Program-made: the position numbers and the translations under genes | Part shown: positions 41,976 to 53,359 of the stretch, one piece after another | How the letters are laid out: each line of letters starts with the position of its first letter | Position numbering within the stretch: position 1 is the stretch's first letter | Source: Erinaceus europaeus | Lineage: Eukaryota > Chordata > Mammalia > Eulipotyphla > Erinaceidae | Assembly (NCBI RefSeq): GCF_950295315.1 | Contig: NC_080175.1 | Coordinates: 61,980,487 to 62,044,486 of the forward strand | Direction: 5' to 3' | DNA: 64,000 nucleotides | The notes under the pieces: generated by a model | What the model was told of the DNA's origin: nothing | Seen by the model: the letters and a program-made list of their open reading frames with translations, nothing else | Databases searched by the model: none

Positions 41976-44055
41976 CAGATAAATAATAAGTGATTACAGA
42001 TTTATCTACTTCTCCTGTTAATTCATAAATGGACATATAGCTGTCTTGTTGGTAACACAACAGAAGTTACTCATTTAAGAGACACTATCATAACCTCCTT
42101 CCTGACCAACAAAGAATAATATAAAATTGAGAAAGTTGACCTGTGAATTCTTGTTTTAGAAAATTTTATTTGAGAAAGCCCACAATCAATAAGCATTCTA
42201 GCATCCATATTTTACCAGTTTCTGGCAGATCTGAGGGTTGTTTCACCTCTATTGACTGTTTTATGTGAGAGGTTAAATTTCCTTGACTCAAAACGACCAC
42301 TAGTAATTTGCTATGATTCTAGGGCTCTAAGTTCTGGCCCCAGGGAAATTTACTTTTACTTTAATAAACTGAGATTTCTAAACAGTTCTGTTACAACTGA
42401 ATAGTCTTGCTCATTCTAGATAGAAAGTGTCTTTGTTTAAGCACCCCAAGTGATTGTCTCAAGGTTTAAAGGAGAGTCCAGTGGCTCCTTCTAGCAGCAT
42501 CAGGTGACATGCTTATGAAAATGAGGACTTCAAAGAAAATCAACTGGAAATTTTTGTTTTAAAGCAAAACCTCAGGTAAAAAAACAAACAAAAACCACTA
42601 ACTGCCTTAAACATTTACAGAAAAAGTTATTGTTTCTGGGAATCACAGGAGATGAAGAGAAGAAAAAAATAATACAGTAGCTTAGTATGATGGTTAGTGT
42701 TGTCTGAGTGGATGTGATTTCATAAAAGAATTTTCATTCTAAAGACGATATCCTAAATATTGTCATCTTTTTGTTCCACTTTACACACAGTGAAATTGCA
42801 CTTGTCTGATAATAACATTAATTCTAAGGGATTTAACAGCTTTAATTGATTCCTTTATATGTAAAATGTTTTTTATTGATTATGGCACTGAAGAAATAAC
42901 ACAAAAAATACTATCAGTAAGATGAGGTTTAAATATTATTTGAAAAAAAAACCTATTCTCACAACTAGGAATATAATTTTATTTATATTTGTTGTTGCAG
43001 TGCCTGTTTAGAATCTTAACAAAACATATATACCCTAGAACAACAACAACAACAAAAAAAAGTTGAGAGGTGGAAGGAAGAAAGAACCTTCTTTATTTCT
43101 TTACATTATTCCTTAAGAAAAGTAGAAGAGGTTAGATTGAATTTCAGTACACTATCTTAACATTGATGGGAGATAAATTTAAGTAGAAAAGAGATGCGTT
43201 GAAAGTGACAAGGAAACAAAAGTTATGCTTGACTGAAATCAGTGTTAACTGCCTCAAATGTCCTCCTGAGTTCGACAGCTCCTTCTCTGTGGTCTTCATG
43301 TACTTCTATCTACCCTCCAAAATCTTCCATTACCTTAACATAATACACAACTAATTCTCCTTGAAATTTCCTATAAAAGAAGTTAACGTTTTTTTTTTCT
43401 TGTTCAAGTCACCTTACCCTCACAAAAAAGTCAAGTAATTGAATATTTAGAATAGAAGTACTTAGGAGAAATCAACTATATCTACATTAATTTCTTTCTA
43501 CTATGGTCACTTAGGCCAGTAAAGCACTTTTTATTATTACAAAGGGAACTTTAAAAATAAAAAATGGATCTCATCCTACACAAGAAAAATAACTTACTAT
43601 TTTCATAGGTAGCTTCCAGTATTCTCTCCCCCTTAGATTCTCCAGGGAAGATTCTGCCCTTTTCTCTGTTGTTTCTACATATGGAACATATGTGAATAGA
43701 ATATATTTTGGTAAAAATCATATTTCATCTTAATTGTGTTTAATTTCCCACTGACTGCCATTTATTAATAATCAACTATAATGATTAGAGAACTACTCAG
43801 TTTTAGCTTATGGTGGTAGTGAGTATGGAGATTTGGACATAGGAGTTTGAGGCATGAGGGTATTGTTGGGTAGCTATTGTGTTCTCTCTCTAGGTCTTCT
43901 TGCTTGTCTCTTATTAGTAACCTCAACCTTTATCCTGGAAAGTACAATTTTCAGGCTCCAAAATCCAATGCTCCGAGTTGCTCCCATCACCCAAATGTTC
44001 AACTTTTCTCTGTTTTTAACCAATAGCAACACTGGAACTAAGTGATTTGTATTTA
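41976..44055. other. No recognised feature
   Basis: Two kilobases of AT-rich DNA without recognised repeats or gene-like frames. The 63-codon frame at 43854-44045 starts with a hydrophobic stretch but has no supporting evidence. Confidence 0.5.
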
Positions 44056-44059
44056 GCAG

Positions 44060-44228
44060 CTTAGAAATGACTCAGCTGGTAAGAGTGTAGTATAGAGTGT
44101 ACTCAAGATTTTAGGCTTGATCCCAAGCACTGCTAAGCCTAGGGATGAGTTCTGCTATCTCTCTTCCTTCTCCTCCTATTACTCCTCCTCATCCCCCTCC
44201 TCCTTCTCTTTCTCTCTCTCTAGTAAAA
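44060..44228 (+). mobile_element. Decayed tRNA-derived SINE
   Basis: GACTCAGCTGGTAAGAGTGTAG (A-box region), GCTTGATCCCAAGCACTGC (B-box region) and a long CT/CTC-rich tail ending TCTCTCTAGTAAAAC. Confidence 0.55.
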
Positions 44229-44244
44229 CAAGTTTTGCTTTTAA

Positions 44245-44543
44245 TTTTTTATATTTATTTATTTATTTTAACTTTTGTTCTTGTTTTTTTATTGTTGTAA
44301 TTATTATTGTTGTAGTTATTGATGTAGTAGTTGTTAGATAGGACAGAGAGAAATGGAAAGAGGAGGGGAAGACAGAGAGGGGTAGAGAAAGACAGACAGA
44401 CACCTACAGACCTGCTTCACCTCTTGTGAATCAACTTCCCTGCAAGTAGGGAGCCAGGGGCTTAAAGCAGGACCCATATGCCTATCCTTGCACTTCACAC
44501 CATGTGCACTTAACCCACTGTGCTACTACTGCCTGACTCCCAA
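44245..44543 (-). mobile_element. tRNA-derived SINE, family 1
   Basis: In reverse: GGGAGTCAGGCAGTAGTAGCAC, GGTCCTGCTTTAAGCCCCTGG, CCCTACTTGCAGGGAAG, CT-rich run and a (CAATAA)n/AAATAAATA tail. Confidence 0.88.
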
Positions 44544-44920
44544 TAAGTTTTTTTTAATAAATAATAATTTGATGATTGACTCTGTACAAGTTTTTTTTTA
44601 AAGAACTTTCAGGCCCCTCCTCCTAAGTGGTACCCCGATATTGCCAATTTCTGTCATTTAGACCCACTAACCACTAGCAACTTGATATTAACATAAAGGG
44701 GAAATACTCAGAAATGGCCAATACCACCAATAAAGGAGTACCTTTTCTACTCACAAATTTCCTTTTAGCTTGTATAAAATAATTGTGTAAAAGTCAGAAA
44801 ACATGCTTTTGTTTTTTACTGAACAAATTCTACTAGTGATGTTTTTAGAACTTCTTTCAGTATGCTGTCAACTATCCCTGACTCAGAAGCTTCAGTCAAT
44901 ATTTTGAGTTATTATGAAAA
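44544..44920. other. No recognised feature
   Basis: AT-rich DNA; nothing supportable. Confidence 0.45.
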
Positions 44921-44929
44921 GTTCTTGGG

Positions 44930-45095
44930 ATGAAGGATGTCAAAAGATAGATCAGCCAGTAGAGCATGCACCTTGCCATGCACAAGTCCTGAATTTGAAC
45001 TCTGACATCACATTGAAGCACAAGGTACTATCAGGAAGATTTTCAAAAATGGTAGACTGGTGCTACATGGCCTCTCTCTCATTAAAAAAAGTTTC
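44930..45095 (+). mobile_element. Decayed tRNA-derived SINE
   Basis: GATAGATCAGCCAGTAGAGCATGCA, CAAGTCCTGAATTTGAACTCTG and a CTCTCTCTCATTAAAAAAAG end fit an old SINE related to family 4. Confidence 0.5.
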
Positions 45096-45149
45096 CTGAT
45101 TACTAAACAATTTGTTCTGAGTTTTTTCTTATTTTATTTTACTTTATTT

Positions 45150-45278
45150 TTATTTCTTTGACCAGATCACTGCTCAGCTCTAGTTTATGGTGGTGCAGGG
45201 GATTAAACCAGGGACTTTGGAGCCTTAGGCATGAGAGTCTCTTTGCCTATTATGCTATCTATACTCAACCCTCTGCTT
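45150..45278 (-). mobile_element. Old SINE, family 4
   Basis: On plus it reads CACTGCTCAGCTCTAGTTTATGG, TGGTGCAGGGGATTAAACCAGG, TTAGGCATGAGAGTCTCTTTGC and ATGCTATCTA, the reverse of the family 4 layout. Confidence 0.72.
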
Positions 45279-45284
45279 TATATT

Positions 45285-45675
45285 TTAATGATTTTCAACC
45301 ACCAAGTTGCAGATGTTACCATGACACCAACCTGACTTCTCTGGGCAGATGACCTCACCAATGTGTCCTAGAATCCCACCTCCCCAGAGCCGAATCCCAC
45401 TAGGGAAAGATAGAAACAGGCTGGGGGTATGGATTGACCTGCCAAAGCCCATGTCCTGCAGGGAAGAAATTACAGAAGTCAGACCTCCCTCCAACCTTCT
45501 GAAACCCATAAAGATCTTTGGTCCATACTTCCAGAGGACTAAAGAAAAGGGGGGCTTCCAATAGAAGGGATGAGATGTGAAATTTTGATATTGGGAATTG
45601 TATGGAATTGCACCCCTCTTATCCCATAATTTTGTTGATCATTATTAAATCAATAATAATAATAATAATTAATAA
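45285..45675 (+). mobile_element. L1 3' UTR end, older form
   Basis: AACCACCAAGTTGCAGATG, GACCTCACCAATGTGTCCTAG, GGAAAGATAGAAACAGGCTGGGGG and GTCCATACTTCCAGAGGAC in L1 order, ending in (AAT)n. Confidence 0.85.
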
Positions 45676-45819
45676 CTTGATAAAAGATGGACCAGAGCAG
45701 TAGAATCATGCCTGCTCAAGTTTCTAGGGAAAACAAAACAAAAAAAGACAAGTTGGTAGTACTTTACAGAAAAACTATTTATATATATATTTGCTTTATA
45801 TCAGAATACCATTTATTTC

Positions 45820-46230
45820 CAACACACATAGTCTTAGGGATCAAACCTGGGACCTCTCCCACATCAGACCTACTTGTAATAGTTGTGTTTTACCCCAGGG
45901 CTGACTGAATCTAAAGAGAATTTTGCTTTAAATATGTATTCAGAAGATTGCAAATTGGACTGGCAAGATAGCTCACCTTGTGTGCCTGACTTGTCATGAG
46001 CATGACCCAGTTTGTTTGTTTTACCAGAACACTGCTTAGCTGGGATTTAATATGGAGCCTGGTAGCCTCAACATGGAAGTCTTTTTGCATAACCATTATG
46101 CTGTCTCTCCTGCCCTAGTTTCAACACCATACTAGAGGAAATAATGATACTGTGGTATCTTTCCCTTTCTCCCTCCATCTCTCTGCCTCTGTCTCTGTGC
46201 TTCATGTGAAAAAAAAAAAAAACAGCCTTA
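45820..46230 (-). mobile_element. Cluster of decayed SINE pieces (family 4 type)
   Basis: 46015-46118 reads on plus as CACTGCTTAGCTGGGATTTAATATGG, then CATAACCATTATGCTGTCTCTCC, a clear family 4 copy. 45832-45905 and 45950-46005 carry shorter tRNA-like pieces (GGATCAAACCTGGGACC; AAGATAGCTCACC). A pyrimidine run and poly(A) at 46160-46222 adjoin. Confidence 0.5.
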
Positions 46231-46429
46231 AAGACTTGCCCATGACATAAAAGGAAGATAAAAAGAAAGAGAAGTTTGCAAATTAACATATCCAACAAAC
46301 TTTATACCTTATAATTCAGGAAAAGTTCAAATCATAAATACAGTATTTTCCCTCAAAGACACTATAATTTAAATCTAGTAGCAGCAATGAGGGAGGAGGA
46401 TACCACTAATCAAAAGATACAAACTGGGG

Positions 46430-46672
46430 GGGAGGGGTTGGGGGTGGTGCAGCATTAAGCCACATGGCGCTAAGCACAAGGACTGGCATAAGGATCCACC
46501 TGCAAGGGGGGATGGGTCCCTTCAAAAGCAGTGAGAAAGGTCTGCTCTCTCTGTCTCCCTTCCTCTCTAGATTTTTCACTGTCCTATCCAACAACAACAG
46601 CAATGACAACAATAATAATAACAACAACCTGGGTAACAACAAGGGCAACAAAATAGAAAAAAAAAAAAAAAC
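46430..46672 (+). mobile_element. tRNA-derived SINE, family 1, internally deleted
   Basis: GTGGTGCAGC head, AAGGATCCACCTGCAAGGGG with the B-box region deleted, CT-rich run, (CAATAA)n and poly(A) to 46672. Confidence 0.78.
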
Positions 46673-46679
46673 CTCCAGG

Positions 46680-47035
46680 AGCAGAGCTCTGGGGAGGCAG
46701 GGCTCCAGGACACCCAGTGAGGTAGACTGCCCTGGGAAGTCTAGTTGGTGTCATGGTATCATCTGGAACCTGGTGGCTGAAAAAGAGTTAAGATAGAAAG
46801 CAGACCAAATTGTTGATTAATCATGAACCTAAAGGCTGAAATATTGCCAATGAAGATTTAGAATCTCCTTTTTGAAAAAAAGCTAGTCTCTATTTTAGGT
46901 GTATTCCAAAGGGCCTGTTTCTGCCTGCACCTGACATCTGACATGCAGGTGACTATTGTCTGGAGGATTATCCAACTAAGACACCATCCCCTCAGACAAT
47001 AGCTTAGGTGACCTGCACCTAATTTCTTTTAAGAT
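46680..47035 (-). mobile_element. L1 3' UTR fragment
   Basis: On plus it reads GGGGAGGCAGGGCTCCAGGAC, CATCTGGAACCTGGTGGCTG, GAACCTAAAGGCTG and TGTCTGGAGGATTATC, the reverse of the L1 3' UTR. It has lost the 3' terminus. Confidence 0.78.
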
Positions 47036-47044
47036 GCTACTGGG

Positions 47045-47210
47045 GCTGATAGAATAGCTCACTTGGCTAAATGCATAGCCTTGTTATGTGCATAACCATA
47101 AGAAGGTGTGTGCCCAGCTTTTACCACATTAAATAATGCTCCATTGCTGTGTTTGCTTTTTCTCTTTCTCTGCCTTCTCTGCTTCTATTTTTTAAAAATT
47201 TATTGGTGAC
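47045..47210 (+). mobile_element. Decayed SINE
   Basis: GGGGCTGATAGAATAGCTCACTTGG resembles the head seen at 61040 and 45950. A CTGCTTCTATTTTTTAAAAATTTATT end follows. Confidence 0.45.
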
Positions 47211-47350
47211 AGATTTCACTACAAAAAGAGGGTATGATTATCCACACCTGAAGGACAGCTACAAACCAGTTGCAAAACAAAATTCAAATGTGAAACCTTT
47301 TTTTTTATTGTGAGACAGGGAGAGAACTCAACTGAAGGATCAATATATCA

Positions 47351-47351
<1 letters not shown>

Positions 47352-47401
<50 letters not shown>
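47352..47401. repeat. (TA)n microsatellite
   Basis: About 25 TA units. Confidence 0.95.
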
Positions 47402-47404
<3 letters not shown>

Positions 47405-47607
47405 GGTATTCAGGAATGTGCATAATATAAGAACAAGATAGAATAGAATTTTCTCTAAACAGCAGACTAAGCAACACATCCTAAAGATAATTCCACATGA
47501 CAGTTATTTAGATTTAAATATTTTATTTCAGTTACATTAAGTAACATGAACTGACTGCCAAAGAAAGGAAAAGAAGGGGACTGATTGTTTCAGAGAAATT
47601 ACTTTTT

Positions 47608-47768
47608 CTCTTTTTAAAAATTTAATTAATTAATTTTTACTATTAATGAGAAAGATAGAAAGAGAAAGAACCAGACATCACTCTGGTACATGTGCTGCCA
47701 GGGACTGAACTCAGGACCTCATGCTTGAGAGTTTAATGCTTTATCCACTGTGTTGCCTCCTGGACCAC
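47608..47768 (-). mobile_element. tRNA-derived SINE, family 3 (free-standing copy)
   Basis: In reverse: GGTCCAGGAGGCAACACAGTGG, GAGTTCAGTCCCTGGCAGC, CACATGTACCAGAGTGATGTCTGG and a CATTAATAGTAAAAATTAATTAATT tail. This is the only family 3 copy outside the ERVs. Confidence 0.9.
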
Positions 47769-47783
47769 TTATTTCCTTTACTT

Positions 47784-47830
47784 TAATATATATATATATA
47801 TATATATTTACATATATAATATATATATTT
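47784..47830. repeat. (AT)n low-complexity run
   Basis: ATATAT runs interrupted by TTTACAT. Confidence 0.85.
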
Positions 47831-47924
47831 AAATTGCCAATTGGGCTATCAGTGGAGCTTGGTGTCATAACTACGAATTCACCTCTCTATTAAGTGGTCA
47901 TTTTTTTTTTGCTTTGCTTTTTTT

Positions 47925-48116
47925 TTTTCTTTCTATTTTATTTGATAGGACAGAGAGAAATTAAAGAGAGGAGAGGGGAAAGACAGGCACCCGCAGATGT
48001 GTTTCGCCTTTTGTGACTCGTCCAGCTGCAGATGGGGAGTGGGGACCCAAAGCCAGGACTTTGCACACAATAGTGTATGCCTTTAACTAGGTGTGCCACT
48101 ACCCAGACCACTTCAG
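47925..48116 (-). mobile_element. tRNA-derived SINE, family 2, diverged
   Basis: In reverse: GTCTGGGTAGTGGCACACCTAG, TATTGTGTGCAAAGTCCTGGC, CTGCAGCTGGACGAGTCAC and a CTGTCCTATCAAATAAAATAG end. Confidence 0.78.
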
Positions 48117-48119
48117 ATG

Positions 48120-49306
48120 TGCTTATGTACACTCCTAGTAAAGTGTAATCATATAAATCACTAGTTAATTAATATGAGAAGGGGGAAATTAATTGTATGT
48201 CTTGAAGTTTTTAAAACACAGACTGAGTCTTTTTAATAGGCTGTGTATTTGATATGCGGACTCTCTCAAAAGCCTAGACCAAGTAGATCAGAAGTAACCA
48301 GTGGCAAAGCTATATGCAAGATACTGGGTACTATACAGCAAACCCTAACAAAAGGACTTTTCAAAGTTAACCCAATTACCAAATAATGTGATGATAACAT
48401 TAACTATCGATTGTCTTTTTGAACCCTAAGACAGCAGGAACCTCACATCTCCACTATAGAGCCTATATTTCCCCCAGTCCTTGGAACCTTAGGATAGGGC
48501 CCACTTTCCCACATTCCTCTCCCAATCCATATTAAATAATATTGCATCAGCCGATAGAAACACAACCTAATCAACGCAATGATTGCAACCTCAACATGGT
48601 TTAGCTCAGACTGTGTCCAGAGACTTCAGTTGTGGAATGACAACCCTTCAGCTTCAGTACTCCAGTGAGACCTTTCCTTTCATAGTACTCTCTAACTCCA
48701 TCCCAGTTGGATCACTTTCTAACAAAGTCTCAAAACCTAGATATAGACAAGGTTCTGTGAGAGAGAGCATATGTTCACACGTATCCATAAACTAGGGCAA
48801 TATATATACCTGAAAGCAGAAGTACACTAGAGTTTGCAGTGAGTACGCCCCAACACTTCATCACCACTATTCCAACCTTTGGGTCCATGATTGCTCAACA
48901 ATTTGTTTGGCTTTGTATGTTAACTCTCTTTTCAGCCACCAGGTTCCAGAAGCCATCAGGATACAGGCCAAGCTTCCCTGGACTGAAGACCCCATCACTG
49001 TGCCCTGGAGCTCTGCTTCCCCAGAGACCCACCTACTAGGGAAAGAGAGAGGCAGACTGGGAGTATGGATCAACCAGTCAACGTCCATGTTCAGTGGGGA
49101 AGCAATTACAGAAGCCAGACCTTCCACCTTCTGCAACCCACAGTGACCCTGGGTCCATGCTCCCAGAGGAATAGAGAATGGGAAAGCTATCAGGGGAGGG
49201 AATGGGATATGGAGATTGGGTGGTGGGAATTGTGTGGAGCTGTACCCTTCCTACCCTATGGTTTTGTTAATTTATCCTTTCTTAAATAAAAAATAAATAA
49301 AAAAAA
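48120..49306 (+). mobile_element. Young L1, nearly complete 3' UTR
   Basis: It starts within the post-ORF2 region (TACACTCCTAGTAAAGTGTAATC) and runs through the whole long 3' UTR to TTTCTTAAATAAAAAATAAATAAA. It is the best uninterrupted plus-strand reference for this 3' UTR in the window. The copy is 5'-truncated and contains no ORF. Confidence 0.93.
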
Positions 49307-49429
49307 GAAAAATATATTAAAACAACCTTTGCCTCAATATTTTTAAAAAGTATTTCAAAGAAACATTTTTTTCCCCCATAACTGTGGCTTCACTATTCCA
49401 GGCCAATTTTTTCAGAGAAAAAGAATGAC

Positions 49430-49640
49430 AGAGAATGCCAAGTAGTAGTTTACTCGGTTAAGTTCACATTGTATTATGCGTAAGAGCCTGGGTTCAAGCC
49501 CCCAGTTCCTACCTATGCTGGGATGATTCCCAGGTGTTGCAGATCTGCCGGTGTCTTTCTCTTTTCATGTCTCTCCCACCTCCCTTTTATTTTCTCTGTC
49601 TTATAATGAAATGAAAAAGAGAGAGAGAGAGAGAGACTGA
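49430..49640 (+). mobile_element. tRNA-derived SINE, family 2, diverged
   Basis: TTACTCGGTTAAGTTCACATTG, GGGTTCAAGCCCCCAGTTCC, GATCTGCCGGTGTC and CTGTCTTATAATGAAATG, ending in a GA run. Confidence 0.75.
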
Positions 49641-49849
49641 ATGAGAAACTGTGAGAAAGAGATGTTCAAACAAAGTAACATTTTGAAATGATTAGAAAAA
49701 GATTATTATTATTATTAGAAGATTATTTTTGACATAAGTAAGCAGAAATTGGAACACTGCTATAAATTTATCTTAGGCAAACCCTGAGATGTATATAAGA
49801 AATTGGTCAGGTACTGAGTGAGGAAGTTAAAAATATAAAGGTAAATAAA

Positions 49850-49992
49850 AGAGTAGAGTCAAGAGATAGCTCACCTGATAGAGAGTTTATAGCACCCCAT
49901 GGGAATATTACATACAGGGGAAGTTTTACAAGTGGTGGAATTGTATTAAGGTGCTCCCCTCCCATGTTTCTCTCTTTATAAAATTGAAATTT
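49850..49992 (+). mobile_element. Decayed SINE
   Basis: AGAGATAGCTCACCTGATAGAG head and a GGAAGTTTTACAAGTGGTGGAA block like a degenerate family 2 body, then a TTTCTCTCTTTATAAAATTGAAAT end. Confidence 0.5.
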
Positions 49993-50111
49993 AAAAAAAA
50001 GATGAAAATAAAAAAATTTACTGAGAGCCGTGAGCATATTTTTAGTCACTACAATGGCAAAGCTTTGCAGGTGAGAGAAAAGAGGGGGGTATATAGAAAT
50101 ATCCTGGAGAA

Positions 50112-50312
50112 GCCAAGCAGCAGCACACCTAGTTTAGTGTATGCATTATATTGTGCATGGACCTGGGTTCAACCCCGTCATCCCTACCTGCAGGCAGAAA
50201 GCTTCACAAGTAGTGACACAGAGCTGCAGGTATGTCTGTTTCTCTCTCCTTGTCTACCTCTCCCTTCCCTCTCAATATCACTCTGTCTCTATCCATTAAT
50301 AAATACATATAA
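50112..50312 (+). mobile_element. tRNA-derived SINE, family 2
   Basis: GCAGCACACCTAGTTTAGTG, GGGTTCAACCCCGTCATCCC, the GCAGAAAGCTTCACAAGTAGTGA block, CT-rich run and an AATAAATACATATAAAA tail. It is followed immediately by an inverted copy. Confidence 0.9.
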
Positions 50313-50317
50313 AAATT

Positions 50318-50525
50318 AATTTTTACTTATTTATTATTGGATAGGAACAGAGAAATTGAGAGGAGAGGGAGAGATAGAGACGGAGAGAGACATAGAGACA
50401 CCTGCAGACCTGCTTCACCACTTGTGAAGCTTTTCTCCTGCAGGTGGGGACCAGGGACTTGAACCCAGGTCCTTGCACACTGTAATATGTGTGCTTAACC
50501 AGGTGTGCCACTGCCTGGCTGGCCC
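50318..50525 (-). mobile_element. tRNA-derived SINE, family 2, inverted partner
   Basis: In reverse: AGGCAGTGGCACACCTGGTTAAG, the CCTGGGTTCAAGTCCCTGGTCC block, the AAAAGCTTCACAAGTGGTGAAG block and a TAATAAATAAGTAA tail. It lies tail to tail with 50112-50312. Confidence 0.92.
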
Positions 50526-50568
50526 CAAAAGAATTTTTTTCAAAAAGAAAAAATATTTTTAAAAAGAA

Positions 50569-50571
<3 letters not shown>

Positions 50572-50632
<61 letters not shown>
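50572..50632. repeat. (TA)n(GA)n compound microsatellite
   Basis: TATATA run passes directly into about 12 GA units. Confidence 0.95.
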
Positions 50633-50634
<2 letters not shown>

Positions 50635-50839
50635 TCTCCTTCTGATAAGATTTATGTACTCTTATATTCAGAATGACATAGTTTTCAACAAGTCATCAAG
50701 TTATAGCTACTTAAAGAGAGCAATGCACAAAAGTGAGGAAAATAAACTGTGAAATTGGGAATACTTGTTTTATTATACTATTTTTTGTTACCAAGTTTAT
50801 TACTGAAATTCAGTGCCCACATGAATCTACCACTCTTAA

Positions 50840-51062
50840 TGACCTATTTGTGACAAAGAGAGAAATAGAGGTAGAAGGAGATACCGAGAAAAAGAGACGC
50901 CGGCAACTCTGATCCACAGATTGTGAAGCTACCCCTATACAGGTGGGAACAAGGGGAAAAAGCAAGGGAGGAGAGAGAGAAGGAAAGGGAGAGGGAGGGG
51001 TACAGAGTGAAGGACAGGGAGTAGAGGGAGAAGGAGAAGAAAGGCACAAAGCTCTGGTTCAT
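50840..51062 (-). mobile_element. SINE fragment, family 2 type, with GA-rich expansion
   Basis: The stretch to 50950 reads on plus as GAGAGAAATAGAGGTAG, CCACAGATTGTGAAGC and CTATACAGGTGGGAAC, the reverse of a family 2 body. A purine-rich run (50955-51045) follows. Confidence 0.6.
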
Positions 51063-51394
51063 TTTGATATTAGAAATTGATCTGTGGCCTCTAGTATATC
51101 AAGCATCCAAGACATATGCTCTAATAAGCAGGGATATTTCATGATTAAAATCTTTGGTCAAGGACTGTGGACACTATAGATTTAAAAGAGAAAAAAAAGG
51201 ATATTCTCTATTATGGGACCTTCAGTTTTAATGTGTATTAAAGAAAATAGTGTTGAGATTCTTATTTATGAAAAGTTCACATTGATGAGAATTTAAAGAT
51301 CCAAGGAATATATTTAGTCACTGTCAGAGACATTCCTAAGTAAGACATTTAAAAGAAACTGGCTGAAAGAAAGTCTTTGACAATTTTCCTTCCT

Positions 51395-51510
51395 CTGGAG
51401 CACTGCTCAACTCTCCTTAATGGTAGCATTGAGGGGCTGAACATGGAACTTCGGAGACCCAGGCATAAAAGTCTTTTTTAACAGTCATTAACTCCCCAGC
51501 CCTCTGGAAG
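51395..51510 (-). mobile_element. Old SINE, family 4
   Basis: On plus: GAGCACTGCTCAACTCTCC, TTGAGGGGCTGAACATGGAACTT, CAGGCATAAAAGTC and AGCCCTCT. Confidence 0.65.
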
Positions 51511-51982
51511 GGAATTTTTAGCCTATAACAGAGCAGTCAGTTAATTTTCTGGTTTTTTCTTCTCTAATCATTCATAGTCACATGAAACTGAAATACCAGT
51601 TTCATCTTCCATTTTCTTGACTTTCACCTAGAGACAGATAGCAAATTCAGAAACAATTTCCAAGTGACATGTTATTTAACAGCGTTTGCAGCATAGGGAT
51701 ATTTTCTAGGTAACAGATTACTTACTTAGCATATAAATATGCATGTACACACATATATTTTTACATATAAACACACACACACATTCTCTACCAAGGAATC
51801 AAAACTTGCTGTCCAGTCTTGTTATGGACTTTGAGAGTCATAGAAATAAGCAACTAGCTGCTTCTGGAATGTCAATTTTTATAGGACTATGAAACTAAAA
51901 ACACATCTTGAGTAAGAGTCATAGCTAGAGCTTTGAAGTGCTTATCCAACTAGATAAAGTCATTTAATTATGGGAGTATTCA
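51511..51982. other. No recognised feature
   Basis: AT-rich DNA with a short ACACAC run at 51771-51783. Confidence 0.45.
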
Positions 51983-51993
51983 AAAATAAATTA

Positions 51994-53347
51994 TTATTAT
52001 TTTTACTTATTTATTTAAGAAAGGAGACATTAAAAATTATAGTATTTGGGGGGTACAATGCCACACAATTCCCACCACCCAATCTCCATATCCCATCCCC
52101 TCCACAATAGCTTTCCCATTCTCTATCCCTCTGGGAGCATGGACCCAGGGTCGTTGTGGGTTGCAGAAGGTGGGAGGTCTGGCTTCTGTAATTGCTTCAC
52201 TGCTGAACATGGGCATTGAATGGTTGATCCATACTCCCAGTCTGCCTCTCTCTTTCCCTAGTAGGGTGAGTCTCTGGGGAAGCTCAGCTCCAGGATTCAT
52301 TGGTGGGGTCTTCAGTCCAGGGAAGCCTGGCCAGCATCCTGATGGCATCTGGAACCTGGTGGCTGAAAAGAGAGTTAACATACGAAGCCAAATGAATTGT
52401 TGAAGAATCATGGACCCAAAGGTTGGAATAGTGGAGATGAAGTGTTGGGGGGTACTCACTGCAAACTCTAGTGTACTTCTGCTTTCAGGTATATATTTGC
52501 CCTAGTTTATGGATACCTGTGAACATACGCTCTATCTCCTGGAACCTGGTCTATATCTAGGTTTTGGGACTCTGTTAGGAAGTGAACCACCTGGGTTGGA
52601 GTTAGAGAATACTATGAAAGGAAAATGGAATACTATGCAGCTACTAAGAACAATGAACTCAACTTCTCTGACACATCTTGGTCAGAGCTAGAAGGAATTA
52701 TGTTAAGTGAGCTAAGTCTGAAAGATAAAGATGAGTATGGGATGATCCCACTCATCAACAGAAGTTGAGAAAGATCAGAAAAGGGAAACTAAAGGCAGGA
52801 TCTAACTAAATTGAAAGTAGGACACCAAAGTAAAAACCCTGTGGTGAGCCCGAGGGTGGACATGAGGCTTCCTGGGCCAGCGGGGGTGTGGGGTGTGGGG
52901 ACGGGGGGCTGGGATGGGACACAATCTTTTGGTGATGGGAATGGTGTTTATGTACACACCTATTAAATTGTAGTAATATAAATCATTATTTAAATAATAT
53001 GAGAGGGGGATAATTGTTTGTATGTCTCACAAAGGGACTTTTCAAGGCTAACTCAATTACCAAATAATGTGATGATAACAGTAACTATCCATTGTCTTCT
53101 TGAACCCTAAGACAGCAGGAACCTCACATTTCCACTATAGAGCCTAAACTTCCCCCAGTCCTGGGCCCACTTTCCTGTATGGTTGTCCCAATTCTTGTCA
53201 AATAATATTGCATCAACTGATTGCAACCTAATCAATGCAATGAGTAACACCCCAGCATGCTTCACTTCAGACTGTGTCCAGAGACTTCAGGTGTGGAAAG
53301 ACAACCCTTCAGCTTCATTACTCGGGTGGGACCTTTCCTTTTATAGT
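51994..53347 (-). mobile_element. Young L1 3' UTR, twin-primed (5' part inverted)
   Basis: 51994-52620 is the reverse complement of the 3' half of the L1 3' UTR with its poly(A) at the left. 52621-53347 is in plus orientation and runs from the end of ORF2 (GGAATACTATGCAGCTACTAAG) through the first half of the same 3' UTR. In L1 coordinates the two parts meet at the CCTTTC(A/C)TTTTATAGTA block. The perfect 11-bp duplication AAAATAAATTA at 51983-51993 and 53348-53358 shows it is one insertion. Confidence 0.95.
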
Positions 53348-53359
53348 AAAATAAATTAG

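Noticed and set aside
52621..53347. Separate plus-strand L1 insertion next to a minus-strand one
   Set aside because: The shared target duplication and contiguous L1 coordinates show one inverted insertion.
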